64,000 nucleotides of DNA, from assembly GCA_001304015.1 (NCBI GenBank), contig LJUY01000011.1, positions 1 through 64,000 on the forward strand, in the 5' to 3' direction. Made by a program: the position numbers and the translations under genes. The notes beneath the pieces are model-generated. The model did no database searches and was not told the origin of the DNA. It saw only the letters and a list, made by a program, of their open reading frames with translations. The stretch's first letter is position 1, and each line of letters opens with the position of its first letter. The stretch comes from a candidate division Zixibacteria bacterium SM23_81. GTDB lineage: Bacteria; SM23-81. Of the stretch, positions 49,370-58,705 are shown one piece after another.

Positions 49370-50611
49370 TTATCTACCTAGCCTTTCATCTATTTCTTGC
49401 CAATGAGTCTCTTCTATCGGTTTTCGAAGAAAATGCAGGATTCTTTTTTCCTTCAGCCCGTCCCATTTCATAGCAATTGCTCTCCTAGCGGCTTGCTTAA
49501 TTTCCTTCTCTGATTTTACGTCAATCACTACAATCTGGGGACCTTTAGTTCTTGGATCACAAAGCCAATCTATGATTCTTGCGTTAATACCTTTATCTCC
49601 AAAACTATATCCACTTATGACCACGCTATCGCTTTTATTCAATGATGTATGTAGTTGACAATACATATGAGTATATACGCCACTTGTATATTCTAGCATC
49701 TTATTGAACGTGCCAAGCAATATTAAATGACGGCTAGGTAAAAGCTCACGCCCTTCAGAATCCTTTATGCGGGCAATATCCGCCTTCCAAGGAATAACTA
49801 TCCTGTCGTATCTCCAATCTCCATTAGGAATCCCAATTCTTCGCCAGTTTACGGATCCATGTAGCTTAAATACACGAACTTTAATCGATTCCATAGAATA
49901 CTCATTTGGATTCCAATATCTGAGTTGACTCCCTGGTTCACCTTTAGGTTTGCTGAAGCCATCTGTAAATCCCACATCTTCATTATGTAGACAGCTCTCT
50001 AATACTAAATCATGATTTAAAGTAAAGATATCAACATAGGAAATACGGTCATTCCTGCAAGCAGCCATTATGCTGTTCAAGTGATCCAGACGACAGGGTT
50101 CCTTATTAAGCGAGTTCAAGGCTATGTCATGAATGTAATTAGTGACCTCTTCTGTATAATTCAGTAACTCTCCCTCAAAATCTCGAGGATTCCAAACACC
50201 CCGCCCAATTGTCTCCATAATCCGATTCTTGATTTCAGGCTTATTGAAGATTTTATCAATAAGGGGTCGAACCGCAGGATTATCATAATTACCTGATAAA
50301 TTGTCACGAATTTGACTAGCCATATAGAAAAGATCTTCATAATTAGGAAATCTGCCTTTGATATAATCTTTAATTTCACCAAATAAAACATATAAATAAT
50401 TTAAGTTGTGGCGAATATGGTACTCTGAATTTCGCGAATAGGCAGCTGCTTGATCTTTATCTATGAAGCGATATTCTCCATCTGAATCTCGGCATATTCC
50501 CTCACCTGAGAGTACTGTTTCAGTAATACTACCAGTTGAAGGCATCTGAGCAGGTATTGAAACTCCAGCACCAAGCAAAAAGACTATTCGCGACTTATAT
50601 GTAAACTCCAT
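49370..50611 (-). CDS. SIR2-like domain protein (candidate NADase effector)
   Basis: FLLGAGVSIPA, DIFTLNHDLVLE, VFKLHGSVNW, SVVISGYSFGDKGIN motifs; AT-rich. Confidence 0.83.
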   Translation of the reverse strand: MEFTYKSRIVFLLGAGVSIPAQMPSTGSITETVLSGEGICRDSDGEYRFIDKDQAAAYSRNSEYHIRHNLNYLYVLFGEIKDYIKGRFPNYEDLFYMASQIRDNLSGNYDNPAVRPLIDKIFNKPEIKNRIMETIGRGVWNPRDFEGELLNYTEEVTNYIHDIALNSLNKEPCRLDHLNSIMAACRNDRISYVDIFTLNHDLVLESCLHNEDVGFTDGFSKPKGEPGSQLRYWNPNEYSMESIKVRVFKLHGSVNWRRIGIPNGDWRYDRIVIPWKADIARIKDSEGRELLPSRHLILLGTFNKMLEYTSGVYTHMYCQLHTSLNKSDSVVISGYSFGDKGINARIIDWLCDPRTKGPQIVVIDVKSEKEIKQAARRAIAMKWDGLKEKRILHFLRKPIEETHWQEIDERLGR

Positions 50612-50655
50612 TATAATCCTTTGGACTATATTTAAAGACCCAGAAGTTATTGCAC

Positions 50656-51750
50656 TTAAGTTTCCAAAAAACTTATACCTTTTTTATACAGTTTAACACG
50701 TTTTTTTAACAATGAAATGTCATCTGGGAGATCCAGAAATTGCTCCATTTCCTCTACACTTGAGTATTTGGGTCCCTCAAAAATGTGATAAGTTAACAAT
50801 TTCTCTACATATCTTTTTAGTTGATAAACTAATGACTCAATTATTTCAACAGATTGTTCTGATTCATGTACATATTTATTTCTATAATCTTTTAAAATCC
50901 TCAGAGTCTGATTGTGATAATCACGGTTTTGAAAAAAGAAAATAGCTCGTTTTATTGCATCTTTGGAGGTTTGTGGGTTAAAAGTTAGAGATTCTAATAG
51001 ACTCCAAAGTTCTAAAAATGATTTATTTAGATCAGATTCATCAAGCGCTTGAGAGTATTTCAAAATCATTCTCTGCAATTCTTGCCGATATTTGCTCTTT
51101 GAGATATTTTTCCTAATAAGCTGCTCATATTTCCGCAAGTCATCCCAATCCTTGCTAATATCTTTACACGTTGAGATTTTTTCATAATTAGGCCTATACC
51201 AGAATGTTTCAGTTGCAAGTTCACCGGTCAGATTATGCAAAGTATGAAAGGGCCCTAAAATTATCTGATTTATTCTTCCTGGCTTGCCAAAAGTCATTCT
51301 AGACAAATTCACTTGGTTATAATAGAAATTCCATATTGCTCGAAGTAGATCAATTGTATCTATTGCCTTAGAACTGGCTTCATAGACTGAGCGAGCTCTA
51401 ACCTTCACTATAGCAACTGTATAATCTTTCGGAAAATCGCTATGAATAAAACGACGTGCCTTTTTTGGGATTTCTCCTCTATTATATTTTTGAGGAATAT
51501 ATCGTTTAAATATAATGCTGCAATCTGAAATGCGAATCCACTTAAGCATCTCAAAGTATTTTATAGAAATATTTGTTATCAATAAATATGATTGTCTAAC
51601 TTGCTTTTTAAACGCATTTTCTTTTTTGTTTATTTCTCTTAAAACAGTTTGCGCTGTAAATTTCTTCATTCTTCCCGCATGTTGAATAGCCTCTCTCACT
51701 ATTCTTTCCTTTTCTATCTCTGGTAATACTTCTGAAAAGTTGACACACAA
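50656..51750 (-). CDS. HEPN/Apea-like domain protein (candidate)
   Basis: C-terminal all-alpha region with LELWSLLESLTF...LRILKDYRNKYVHESEQSVEIIESLVYQLKRYVEKLL; RNKYVH = Rx4H motif; 44 nt from SIR2 gene; TTG start. Confidence 0.6.
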   Translation of the reverse strand: MCVNFSEVLPEIEKERIVREAIQHAGRMKKFTAQTVLREINKKENAFKKQVRQSYLLITNISIKYFEMLKWIRISDCSIIFKRYIPQKYNRGEIPKKARRFIHSDFPKDYTVAIVKVRARSVYEASSKAIDTIDLLRAIWNFYYNQVNLSRMTFGKPGRINQIILGPFHTLHNLTGELATETFWYRPNYEKISTCKDISKDWDDLRKYEQLIRKNISKSKYRQELQRMILKYSQALDESDLNKSFLELWSLLESLTFNPQTSKDAIKRAIFFFQNRDYHNQTLRILKDYRNKYVHESEQSVEIIESLVYQLKRYVEKLLTYHIFEGPKYSSVEEMEQFLDLPDDISLLKKRVKLYKKGISFLET

Positions 51751-51954
51751 TATTATTTGAGTAATATAATCTTCAACCCCTAATCCACTAAAAGTAGCTG
51801 CTTTACCCTTTCTGTAAGTCCGTCTGCTATTCAGTTTTTTCCTACAACTTGCGGATCATAATCTTTTTTCCATCGAGCGCACATAGTTTTTTTCCATCGA
51901 AATTAAATTTTGATATCATAGATTCTACTTTTCATTATTCCAAATCCCTTCCTC

Positions 51955-52040
51955 TCACCCCACCAAAACCCACCCGATCAGGAGCAAGATCAGCACAATT
52001 TCCGCCACCACGTTAAACCTCGCTCGCTGATGATCGGGTT
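51955..52040 (-). pseudogene. Remnant 3' end of a TauE/SafE-like gene
   Basis: Minus-sense aaRFNVVAEIVLILLLIGWVLVG* resembles C-terminus of intact neighbour RKFNLVVGIVLVLIALRIGWGLVG*; 1-nt deletion in gagcg(t)aag region. Confidence 0.75.
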
Positions 52041-52080
52041 ATTTTTAAATCGAATCAGCAATCTTATTGTGATCTGGTAT

Positions 52081-52944
52081 CTACAGATCTTTTTCTTTTG
52101 GAATTTTCAAATTATGATCAAGTTTCCTAACTTCCCACGGGGATTGTTTCTGATAATTTCCAGCTTTTAGCTCTTCCCAAAACTTCTTATGTGCAATACG
52201 AAGAACTTTCTGCACATAAAATTGTGCCCTCTTTGATTTTCGTGACCAGTCTATTTTATTCCATTCTTCCTCGCTTAACATACAACGGTCAAAAAGTCTA
52301 TGATGAGTGGGACAAAGTAGAAGAACATTACCCATACCTTTCCCTCCCCTTAAACGAGAAGGAATAATATGACAAACATCTATAGCGCGGTTTTCGCCAC
52401 AAATCTCACAAGGAATATTTTGCTTCAGCACAGCCTCATTTGTAAGCTTATGAAATGTTGCTCTTACGTAAGTTCCTTTTTGGAAAGGACGATTTTCAGA
52501 CGGTTTAAGAAAGGTCTCCCTAAAAATTCTAAATACCTCCTCCTCTAATAAATGTATCAAAAGCAGGCTGGAACCGCCGCGATGTTCTATGGCTTTTTTC
52601 TCAAAACTACGAAATATTTTTCCCAACTCATCAAGCATAACTTGAAACTCTTCATTTGTAAGGCCAGGAGGCCTAATCTCATTTTCCTCGCTGGGCATCG
52701 GTATCCATGAGCTTATAGGATTATATTCCTCTTTTTCATCATAGCGAACCATGCTTGTTCCATCGAGAGGAACACCATACTTCTTCAAAATCCCTGGCTC
52801 GGTTAAAAAAGTTTGAACCGCTTGAACTACTTCGTTTCTTAATCGAATGAATGCATTCGGCTCAGCTCTGTACGTTTGATATTCATTGAAAATACGGTGA
52901 ATATGATCTGTGACTCTAATACGAGGTTTTCGAATTTCATCCAT
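52081..52944 (-). CDS. HNH endonuclease-domain protein
   Basis: IPCEICGENRAIDVCHIIPSRLRGGKGMGNVLLLCPTHHRLFDRC. Confidence 0.85.
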   Translation of the reverse strand: MDEIRKPRIRVTDHIHRIFNEYQTYRAEPNAFIRLRNEVVQAVQTFLTEPGILKKYGVPLDGTSMVRYDEKEEYNPISSWIPMPSEENEIRPPGLTNEEFQVMLDELGKIFRSFEKKAIEHRGGSSLLLIHLLEEEVFRIFRETFLKPSENRPFQKGTYVRATFHKLTNEAVLKQNIPCEICGENRAIDVCHIIPSRLRGGKGMGNVLLLCPTHHRLFDRCMLSEEEWNKIDWSRKSKRAQFYVQKVLRIAHKKFWEELKAGNYQKQSPWEVRKLDHNLKIPKEKDL

Positions 52945-52989
52945 GAAAACCTCCTATGAAAAAAAAGAAACTCGCATGTTTTCCCCCCC

Positions 52990-53694
52990 TCACCCCACCA
53001 ACCCCCACCCGATCCTCAGCGCAATGAGGACTAGGACGATTCCCACCACCAAATTAAACTTACGCTCGCCGATGGTCATGTGCGTCCTGAAGCCAACGAG
53101 CAAGCCGATGATCACCCCAGGGCTGGCCAGAACGATTAACCTGACCACCTCTACATTCCACATCCCTACGGCGCCGTAGACGAACAGCCTCATGGCCCCG
53201 CCGATGAACAAAACGGCCACCATCACTTGGCGAAAGCGCGTCTTGTCCATCAAGGGGCGGGTGACGGCTACCACGAAGGGGCCACTGATGCCCACCAGGC
53301 CTCCGGTGAATCCCCCTATCACGCCACCGGCCCAGGGCTTGAAGAATCTACTCTTAAAAAATCTGGGCGGCAGAGGAAGATCATAGAGAATGAAATTTGC
53401 CCCGAAAAATAGAACGAACAGACCAATCAATCCCAGAACGAGCTGCGCGGGCGCGTAGCCAGCCAAGGAAGAACCCACCATGGTTCCCAGAAGCATAAAG
53501 CCAGACATGGTCAGGATGAAGCGCCAATCCTCTTTCTCATACCTGATGGCCAGGAGCATCCCCAACCCCACCAGCAGATCGATGAAGGCTGAGGCGACCA
53601 GTGAAATCCTGGGACCCAGTAGTAGCCCCACGGCAGGCACGAACACCATAGCTGGACCGAAACCCGTCAAGCCTTTCAGAAAGAAGGCTGTCAT
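52990..53694 (-). CDS. TauE/SafE family (DUF81) membrane transporter
   Basis: Polytopic, KGLTGFGPAMVFVPAVGLLLGPR; ORF probably starts upstream near 53738 (non-ATG) after taggaggt. Confidence 0.83.
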   Translation of the reverse strand: MTAFFLKGLTGFGPAMVFVPAVGLLLGPRISLVASAFIDLLVGLGMLLAIRYEKEDWRFILTMSGFMLLGTMVGSSLAGYAPAQLVLGLIGLFVLFFGANFILYDLPLPPRFFKSRFFKPWAGGVIGGFTGGLVGISGPFVVAVTRPLMDKTRFRQVMVAVLFIGGAMRLFVYGAVGMWNVEVVRLIVLASPGVIIGLLVGFRTHMTIGERKFNLVVGIVLVLIALRIGWGLVG

Positions 53695-53764
53695 ACAGAT
53701 GGCCCATATCAGCAGAAGCGTCTCAATCGGGTATCCCAGGATTTCCAGATAAACCTCCTAGGGT

Positions 53765-54000
53765 TTAAAACGGTTGATCTCGAAAATCATTTGGCGGTTT
53801 CGAAGCTCGTAACGAGACTCGAGATTCGTGATTCGAAAAAACCTGCCAACTGCTACTGCTATTTCCATTGCTATTGCCGATTTCCTCTGTATTTCTCACG
53901 AGTCTCGAATCTCGATTCACGATCCACGATTCACGATCAAAGGTTTTTCAAGGATCAATCGAGCTTCTTGAATAATCCGGGCTAAAAACGGTTGATAACG
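53765..54000 (-). repeat. Intergenic mosaic repeat, copy F
   Basis: Minus-sense attattcaagaagctcgattgatccttgaaaaacc lead block (as in C), gatcgtgaatcgtggatcgtgaatcgag arm, ggcaatagcaatggaaatagcagtagcagttggcag words, cgaatcacgaatctcgagtctcg arm. Confidence 0.88.
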
Positions 54001-54016
54001 AGAAAAGCACAAGCTA

Positions 54017-54622
54017 CTATAGCAGTCCTCTGGCTTGCAAAATCCCCTTCAGTTCAGGGGCACCGGTATAGGGAATCCCAAATATGCCCAGTTTGCAGGC
54101 GGCTTTTACATATTCCGGGATGTCGTCGACATAGATAATCTGAGTTGGATCTGTAGAAAGGGATATGGCCCGCTGGTAAATCCTCCTATCCGGCTTACAG
54201 TGACCCACTTCACAGGATAATATCAGGCTGTCGAAAAGGGGAAGCACATCATAGCGCTTTTTTACGTGTTCCACATGCCAGACATTTGTATTGGATAAAA
54301 GCAATAACCGCGATCTGCCCCTTTTCCTTAGCGCCTTTATGAGGTCGACGACCGGCCTGTTCTGGGTAAATATATCCGACCACATTTTCTTAAACTGATC
54401 CACGTCCAGCTTCACTTTTAGCGCTGCTGAACATCGTGCCGCGAAGGTCTCCGGCGAGATCTCTCCTTTATCAAACTCGTACTCCAGGCCCTCTAAAAAT
54501 ATTTTCCGATAGGCCAACTCCACACCAATATGATGCCTTCTCCCCACCTTCCGACAAAAAATGCGGTGATCGCAGAAAAGGACGACGTTTCCCAGATCAA
54601 AAATAACCGTCGTGTCTTTCAT
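54017..54622 (-). CDS. HAD-superfamily hydrolase (YihX-like)
   Basis: VIFDLGNVVLF, LLLLSNTNVWHVEH, CKPDRRIY, IIYVDDIPEYVKAA; ATG 54622. Confidence 0.9.
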   Translation of the reverse strand: MKDTTVIFDLGNVVLFCDHRIFCRKVGRRHHIGVELAYRKIFLEGLEYEFDKGEISPETFAARCSAALKVKLDVDQFKKMWSDIFTQNRPVVDLIKALRKRGRSRLLLLSNTNVWHVEHVKKRYDVLPLFDSLILSCEVGHCKPDRRIYQRAISLSTDPTQIIYVDDIPEYVKAACKLGIFGIPYTGAPELKGILQARGLL

Positions 54623-54735
54623 AGGATTTTGACGTATTTGACCCACATCCGCAAGTAACCCCCTCATGGGCTCAACTCGGATTTGCGCAAAGGACAATGA
54701 TGAGCTTGAGGACGATGAGTCAGATTACCCATCCC

Positions 54736-55674
54736 TTATGCAGGCGGATTCATTTTCCCAGGCGACCCTTCGACCCCCTTGGCCGGTTTTTCTATCTGTG
54801 TCGGTGAGATCTTCTCCTTCAGGAGCTCGCCGATCCCAGCGATGCTTCCCAGAATCCCCGAGGCTTCATAAGGCAGAAACACCTTCGTCGATTGGCCGTC
54901 GGCGATCTTCTGGAGGGCCTCCAGATACTTTATGGCGATCAAGTCGTTGGTCGGCCTGCCCGTGTGGATGGCCCCGAAGACGGTCTGGATGGCTTCGGCC
55001 TCCCCTTTCGCCACGGTCAGCTTCTGATACTTGTTAGCATCGGCCACCTTCTTGATGGCCTCGGCCTCGCCCTCGGCCTTGAGAATGGCCGACTGCTTGT
55101 GGCCCTCCGCCTCCAGGATCATGGCTCTTCTATCACGCTCGGCCTTCATCTGGCGGTGCATGGCATCGGTCACGTCCGCGGGCGGCTCGATCCTCTGCAG
55201 CTCCACCCGGGTCACCTTGGTGCCCCATTTGTCCGTCGCGTCGTCCAGAATCTCACGCAACTTTGTGTTGATGATCTCCCGGGAGGTCAACGACTCGTCC
55301 AGGGCCAGATCGCCGATGAGGTTCCTCAAGTTGGTCTGGGCCAACTTGGTGGCCGCTGTGTAGAAGCTGGCCACGTTGTAGGTCACCTTCACCGGGTCGG
55401 TGACCTCGTAGTAAACCACAGCGTCCACCTCCACGACCACGTTATCTTTAGTGATGACCCCCTGGGGCGGGACATCGACGACCTGCTCTCTCATATCCAC
55501 CTTGATCATCCGCTCCAGAAAGGGGATAATCAGGCTGAGTCCGCTGTCGGCGGTGCGCTGATACTTACCCAGTCGTTCAATCAAGCCCTTCTCCCAGGGT
55601 CGGACGATCTTGATGCCTTTGGCGGCGATAATCAGCAGGACAAAGGCCACGATGATAAAAGGCAATACGGTCAT
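54736..55674 (-). CDS. SPFH/stomatin-like protein (QmcA family)
   Basis: [70 protein letters not shown]. Confidence 0.95.
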   Translation of the reverse strand: MTVLPFIIVAFVLLIIAAKGIKIVRPWEKGLIERLGKYQRTADSGLSLIIPFLERMIKVDMREQVVDVPPQGVITKDNVVVEVDAVVYYEVTDPVKVTYNVASFYTAATKLAQTNLRNLIGDLALDESLTSREIINTKLREILDDATDKWGTKVTRVELQRIEPPADVTDAMHRQMKAERDRRAMILEAEGHKQSAILKAEGEAEAIKKVADANKYQKLTVAKGEAEAIQTVFGAIHTGRPTNDLIAIKYLEALQKIADGQSTKVFLPYEASGILGSIAGIGELLKEKISPTQIEKPAKGVEGSPGKMNPPA

Positions 55675-56123
55675 TTTTCGCTCTCCTCTTCAACGGTTTT
55701 CACCACCATATGGGTTCCATCCAATCGAGTCACCTCCACCCTGCTCCCGACGGCTATCACCATATCAGTATCACTGTCCGCCCGCCACTCTTCTTTGTCT
55801 ATTCGGATTCGTCCGGTGTTCTTGGCGTTGTCGATCTCTTCCAGCACAAGACCTCTCTTTCCGATAAAGCGATCGGCTCCAATTCCCGGAGGTTGCTTCT
55901 TGGTGAATCGTTCGGCAAACTTCCGGGAGACGGCGAAAAGCACCCCTGAGACCACCACAAAAGTCGCCCACTGCCAGCCAGCCCCAAGGCCCAGAATGGC
56001 CAGAAGGCCCGCCACCAACGCGCCGATGCCAAACCACAGAAGAAAGAAGCCTGCCGTGAAGACCTCGCCGATGATGCATATGGCGGCAAGGATCATCCAG
56101 ATCCACCAGATGCTACTAGGCAT
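55671..56123 (-). CDS. NfeD-family protein
   Basis: Two TMs then OB-fold domain ([31 protein letters not shown]); overlaps SPFH gene by ATGA. Confidence 0.92.
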   Translation of the reverse strand: MPSSIWWIWMILAAICIIGEVFTAGFFLLWFGIGALVAGLLAILGLGAGWQWATFVVVSGVLFAVSRKFAERFTKKQPPGIGADRFIGKRGLVLEEIDNAKNTGRIRIDKEEWRADSDTDMVIAVGSRVEVTRLDGTHMVVKTVEEESEK

Positions 56124-56145
56124 AATGCTACCTCCTTTTCGGGAT

Positions 56146-58027
56146 TTACTCGTTTACCTTGCCACATCTTTGTTTGATATGTCCTTGTTTGTCTTTTCCC
56201 AATGTCCTCGACGGTAGTCTTTTTTGACTATCCATCACCATGGACGCAAAATAATAAACACAACTGGCTGTCCCATCAATAGTCGGTTCATTTGTTGAAT
56301 AATCGCCGACATCATCGTGATAAACCGCCAAAGAGCATTGAAAAACAGAATATTCATCATCTCCTTCCAAATGTATATGTTTTAAATTCTCATAGATGCT
56401 GCTATAGACCGGCCCATCTAGCAAACCGCCATCGAGTCTGTAGCCATACAAATGGGTGAACGCCGAATGTAGGGTCTCGGGCATAATTACCATCTGGGGG
56501 TAGTCCAATAACCATACTTATGCCCCAGGGATTACACCCCAACAGCCAATCACGCATGGCAGTTTCCAGTTTCAAATAGCTGCTATCTCCCGAAAGCTTT
56601 CGATAAAGGTAACACTGCGTGATAAATGCTGCTACTAAATTATTGGAACACCAAATGAAAGGGATCCCCATCAAAAACGCATTGTCTTTAGCTCGCTGCC
56701 AAACTTTCTCAATACCTTGCTGATAATAATCTGCAAGTTCTTGTTTTAATTCATCAGGGACATTTTGAGCCAGTTCATAGTGGCCGATATTTATGAATGG
56801 ATACCACTGGTAATGGCGAGCAGTTTCTTCCCCTAACCAGGGTGTAATTTTCTCCTGTTGGCTATATTTGTAAGCATCATCTAAGAAATCTTTGTCGCCA
56901 GTCAGCGAATACATTTCTGCGGCCGCGAGTTCCATGTCATCAACCCAGTTGTCTTCTTCATAAAAATAGGGTGCCCTACAAGGTGCTGTCTGACAGACAC
57001 CTGGTTTCTCTCTTCCAAATTCATAAGCACTTAGCGCTTTTTCTTGAAGCACTCCGGCAAAAGTTGTATCTATATAGTAAAAGATCTCGGCTCCTAATGC
57101 AAAGGCAGATGCAAATTTCCCAGCTGTTGAGGCGACTCCGGTGGTTCTATTCTTATTTTCAAATATCCCTTGCGCTTTGCCGGAACAAAAATAGACCGGA
57201 CGCTCAAGTCCCCTGCTGTAGCTAACAGAATCCATCGTCGGCAAGCGAAAGCCAGCGTGGTCGCGATCATCTGCAACTTGGTTAAACATATAATTCTCGC
57301 TAGGATGCATCTTCATCAACCAGTTCAGACCCCATCGTGCTTCATCTAATATATCAGGGATACCATTTGGAGCCGGCATGCCACTTGCATCGTATTGATC
57401 GGCAAAGACAGAAGGATGATCACGATAGGCTAAGAGCAGCTGAAAGGTGGCGTTTGCAGAAGTTGCTGCATATTTCAAGTAATCTGAAGCATCATGCCAG
57501 CCCCCAGTAACATCGATATGAGTACCATCTGGCATAGGACCGTAAATGGTATAGCCATCACTCTTATGACAGGAATCGCTTAAAAAGGGATTGAAGCCAC
57601 AGCGTTGCTGCCGCAGGTATTTTAAAAGAAAATCAGCACTACCATCATATACTTTGTCATTTATTTTAAATATCGGTGATCGTATACCATCCATAAGCAA
57701 ATAATAATTTCCTTTCTTTTGAAACGAACTAAAATTCAATCGAAAAGTGCTGACAAAAGGCCCATATGCCCCCGTATCATTTATTTGTCCTGAAGACCAA
57801 ATTTGCTCGTTTGTAGCGGCATCATGTATATGAAATTGATCGCATTCCATACTGCTTTTACTGCATAGGACTGCGATCTTCACAGATTCTGAGAGATAGC
57901 CTAACTGGTTAATCCTAATCCAACTATTATCAGTCGATTGACTGCTCGTTGAACAGCCAATTACCAGCAGAAAAAGTGCTGATAGCGTTTTGCTTACTTG
58001 AGAAATACCTTGCACGGAGCACCCCAA
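56146..58027 (-). pseudogene. Glycoside hydrolase family 9 (lipoprotein), split by a frameshift near 56485
   Basis: ORF1 56402-58027: RINQLGYLSESVKIAVL, DVTGGWHDASDYLKY, GIPDILDEARWGLNWLMKM; ORF2 (ends 56146): HSAFTHLYGYRLDGGLLDGPVYSSIYEN...YHDDVGDYSTNEPTIDGTAS, the GH9 C-terminus. Confidence 0.85.
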
Positions 58028-58065
58028 TTAACTCATCTTACATCGTGTTCCTTTACACCAACGTC

Positions 58066-58704
58066 TCACCTCTTCATGCTGATGGTCAGCCCATCACCGA
58101 TGGGCAAAATGGTGCTCACCAGACGCGGGTCGGCGAAGACCTGTTCATTATATTCGTCCATGTGCTTGCTGAGCTCCTCGCGAAAGCCCATAGGCCGAAA
58201 CAGTGCATCGTCGGCGGCGATGACACCACCGGGTCGAATCAGCTGGATGCATTTCTCCAACATGACGGGATAGAGGGATTTAGTGGCATCCTGGAGGATC
58301 AGGTCGAAGGGTCCCACAAGATGGTGAACAAACTGGCTGGCATCGCCTTGAATCAACTCAACAACATCGGACAGGCCAGCCCGCTCCACGTTCCGTTTTG
58401 CCTCTTGATAAAACTCCTCCCTGGACTCAATGGCCATCAGATGACCGCCGGTTTTCTGCAAACCCTGGCCGAGAAAGATGGTGGAGTATCCGATGCACGT
58501 GCCGAACTCCAGGGCTCGCTTTGCCCTCATGACCTGGATCAGCCAATTCAGAAAGATGCCAACGTGGATCCCGATGTGCGGTGCCACATCCTCCCGGGTT
58601 TGATATTCCTTTTCCAGCTCCTTTAGAACCGAATTGGGATAGGAGAGAAAACCCTCAATATAGGAAAGTAATTGTTTCATTAGCGTCCCATCAAGAACGT
58701 TCAT
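58066..58704 (-). CDS. SAM-dependent O-methyltransferase (class I, CCoAOMT-like)
   Basis: ALEFGTCIGYSTIFLGQGL, FDLILQDATKSLYPVMLEKCIQLIRPGGVIAADD. Confidence 0.9.
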   Translation of the reverse strand: MNVLDGTLMKQLLSYIEGFLSYPNSVLKELEKEYQTREDVAPHIGIHVGIFLNWLIQVMRAKRALEFGTCIGYSTIFLGQGLQKTGGHLMAIESREEFYQEAKRNVERAGLSDVVELIQGDASQFVHHLVGPFDLILQDATKSLYPVMLEKCIQLIRPGGVIAADDALFRPMGFREELSKHMDEYNEQVFADPRLVSTILPIGDGLTISMKR

Positions 58705-58705
58705 G

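Noticed and set aside
49200-53000. Transposase or integrase associated with the AT-rich island
   Set aside because: No recombinase, IS end or tRNA attachment site recognised in the translated frames or flanks.
54892-56217. Long antisense ORF of 441 aa
   Set aside because: Lies opposite the SPFH and NfeD genes, which have strong family matches; composition is typical of a shadow ORF.
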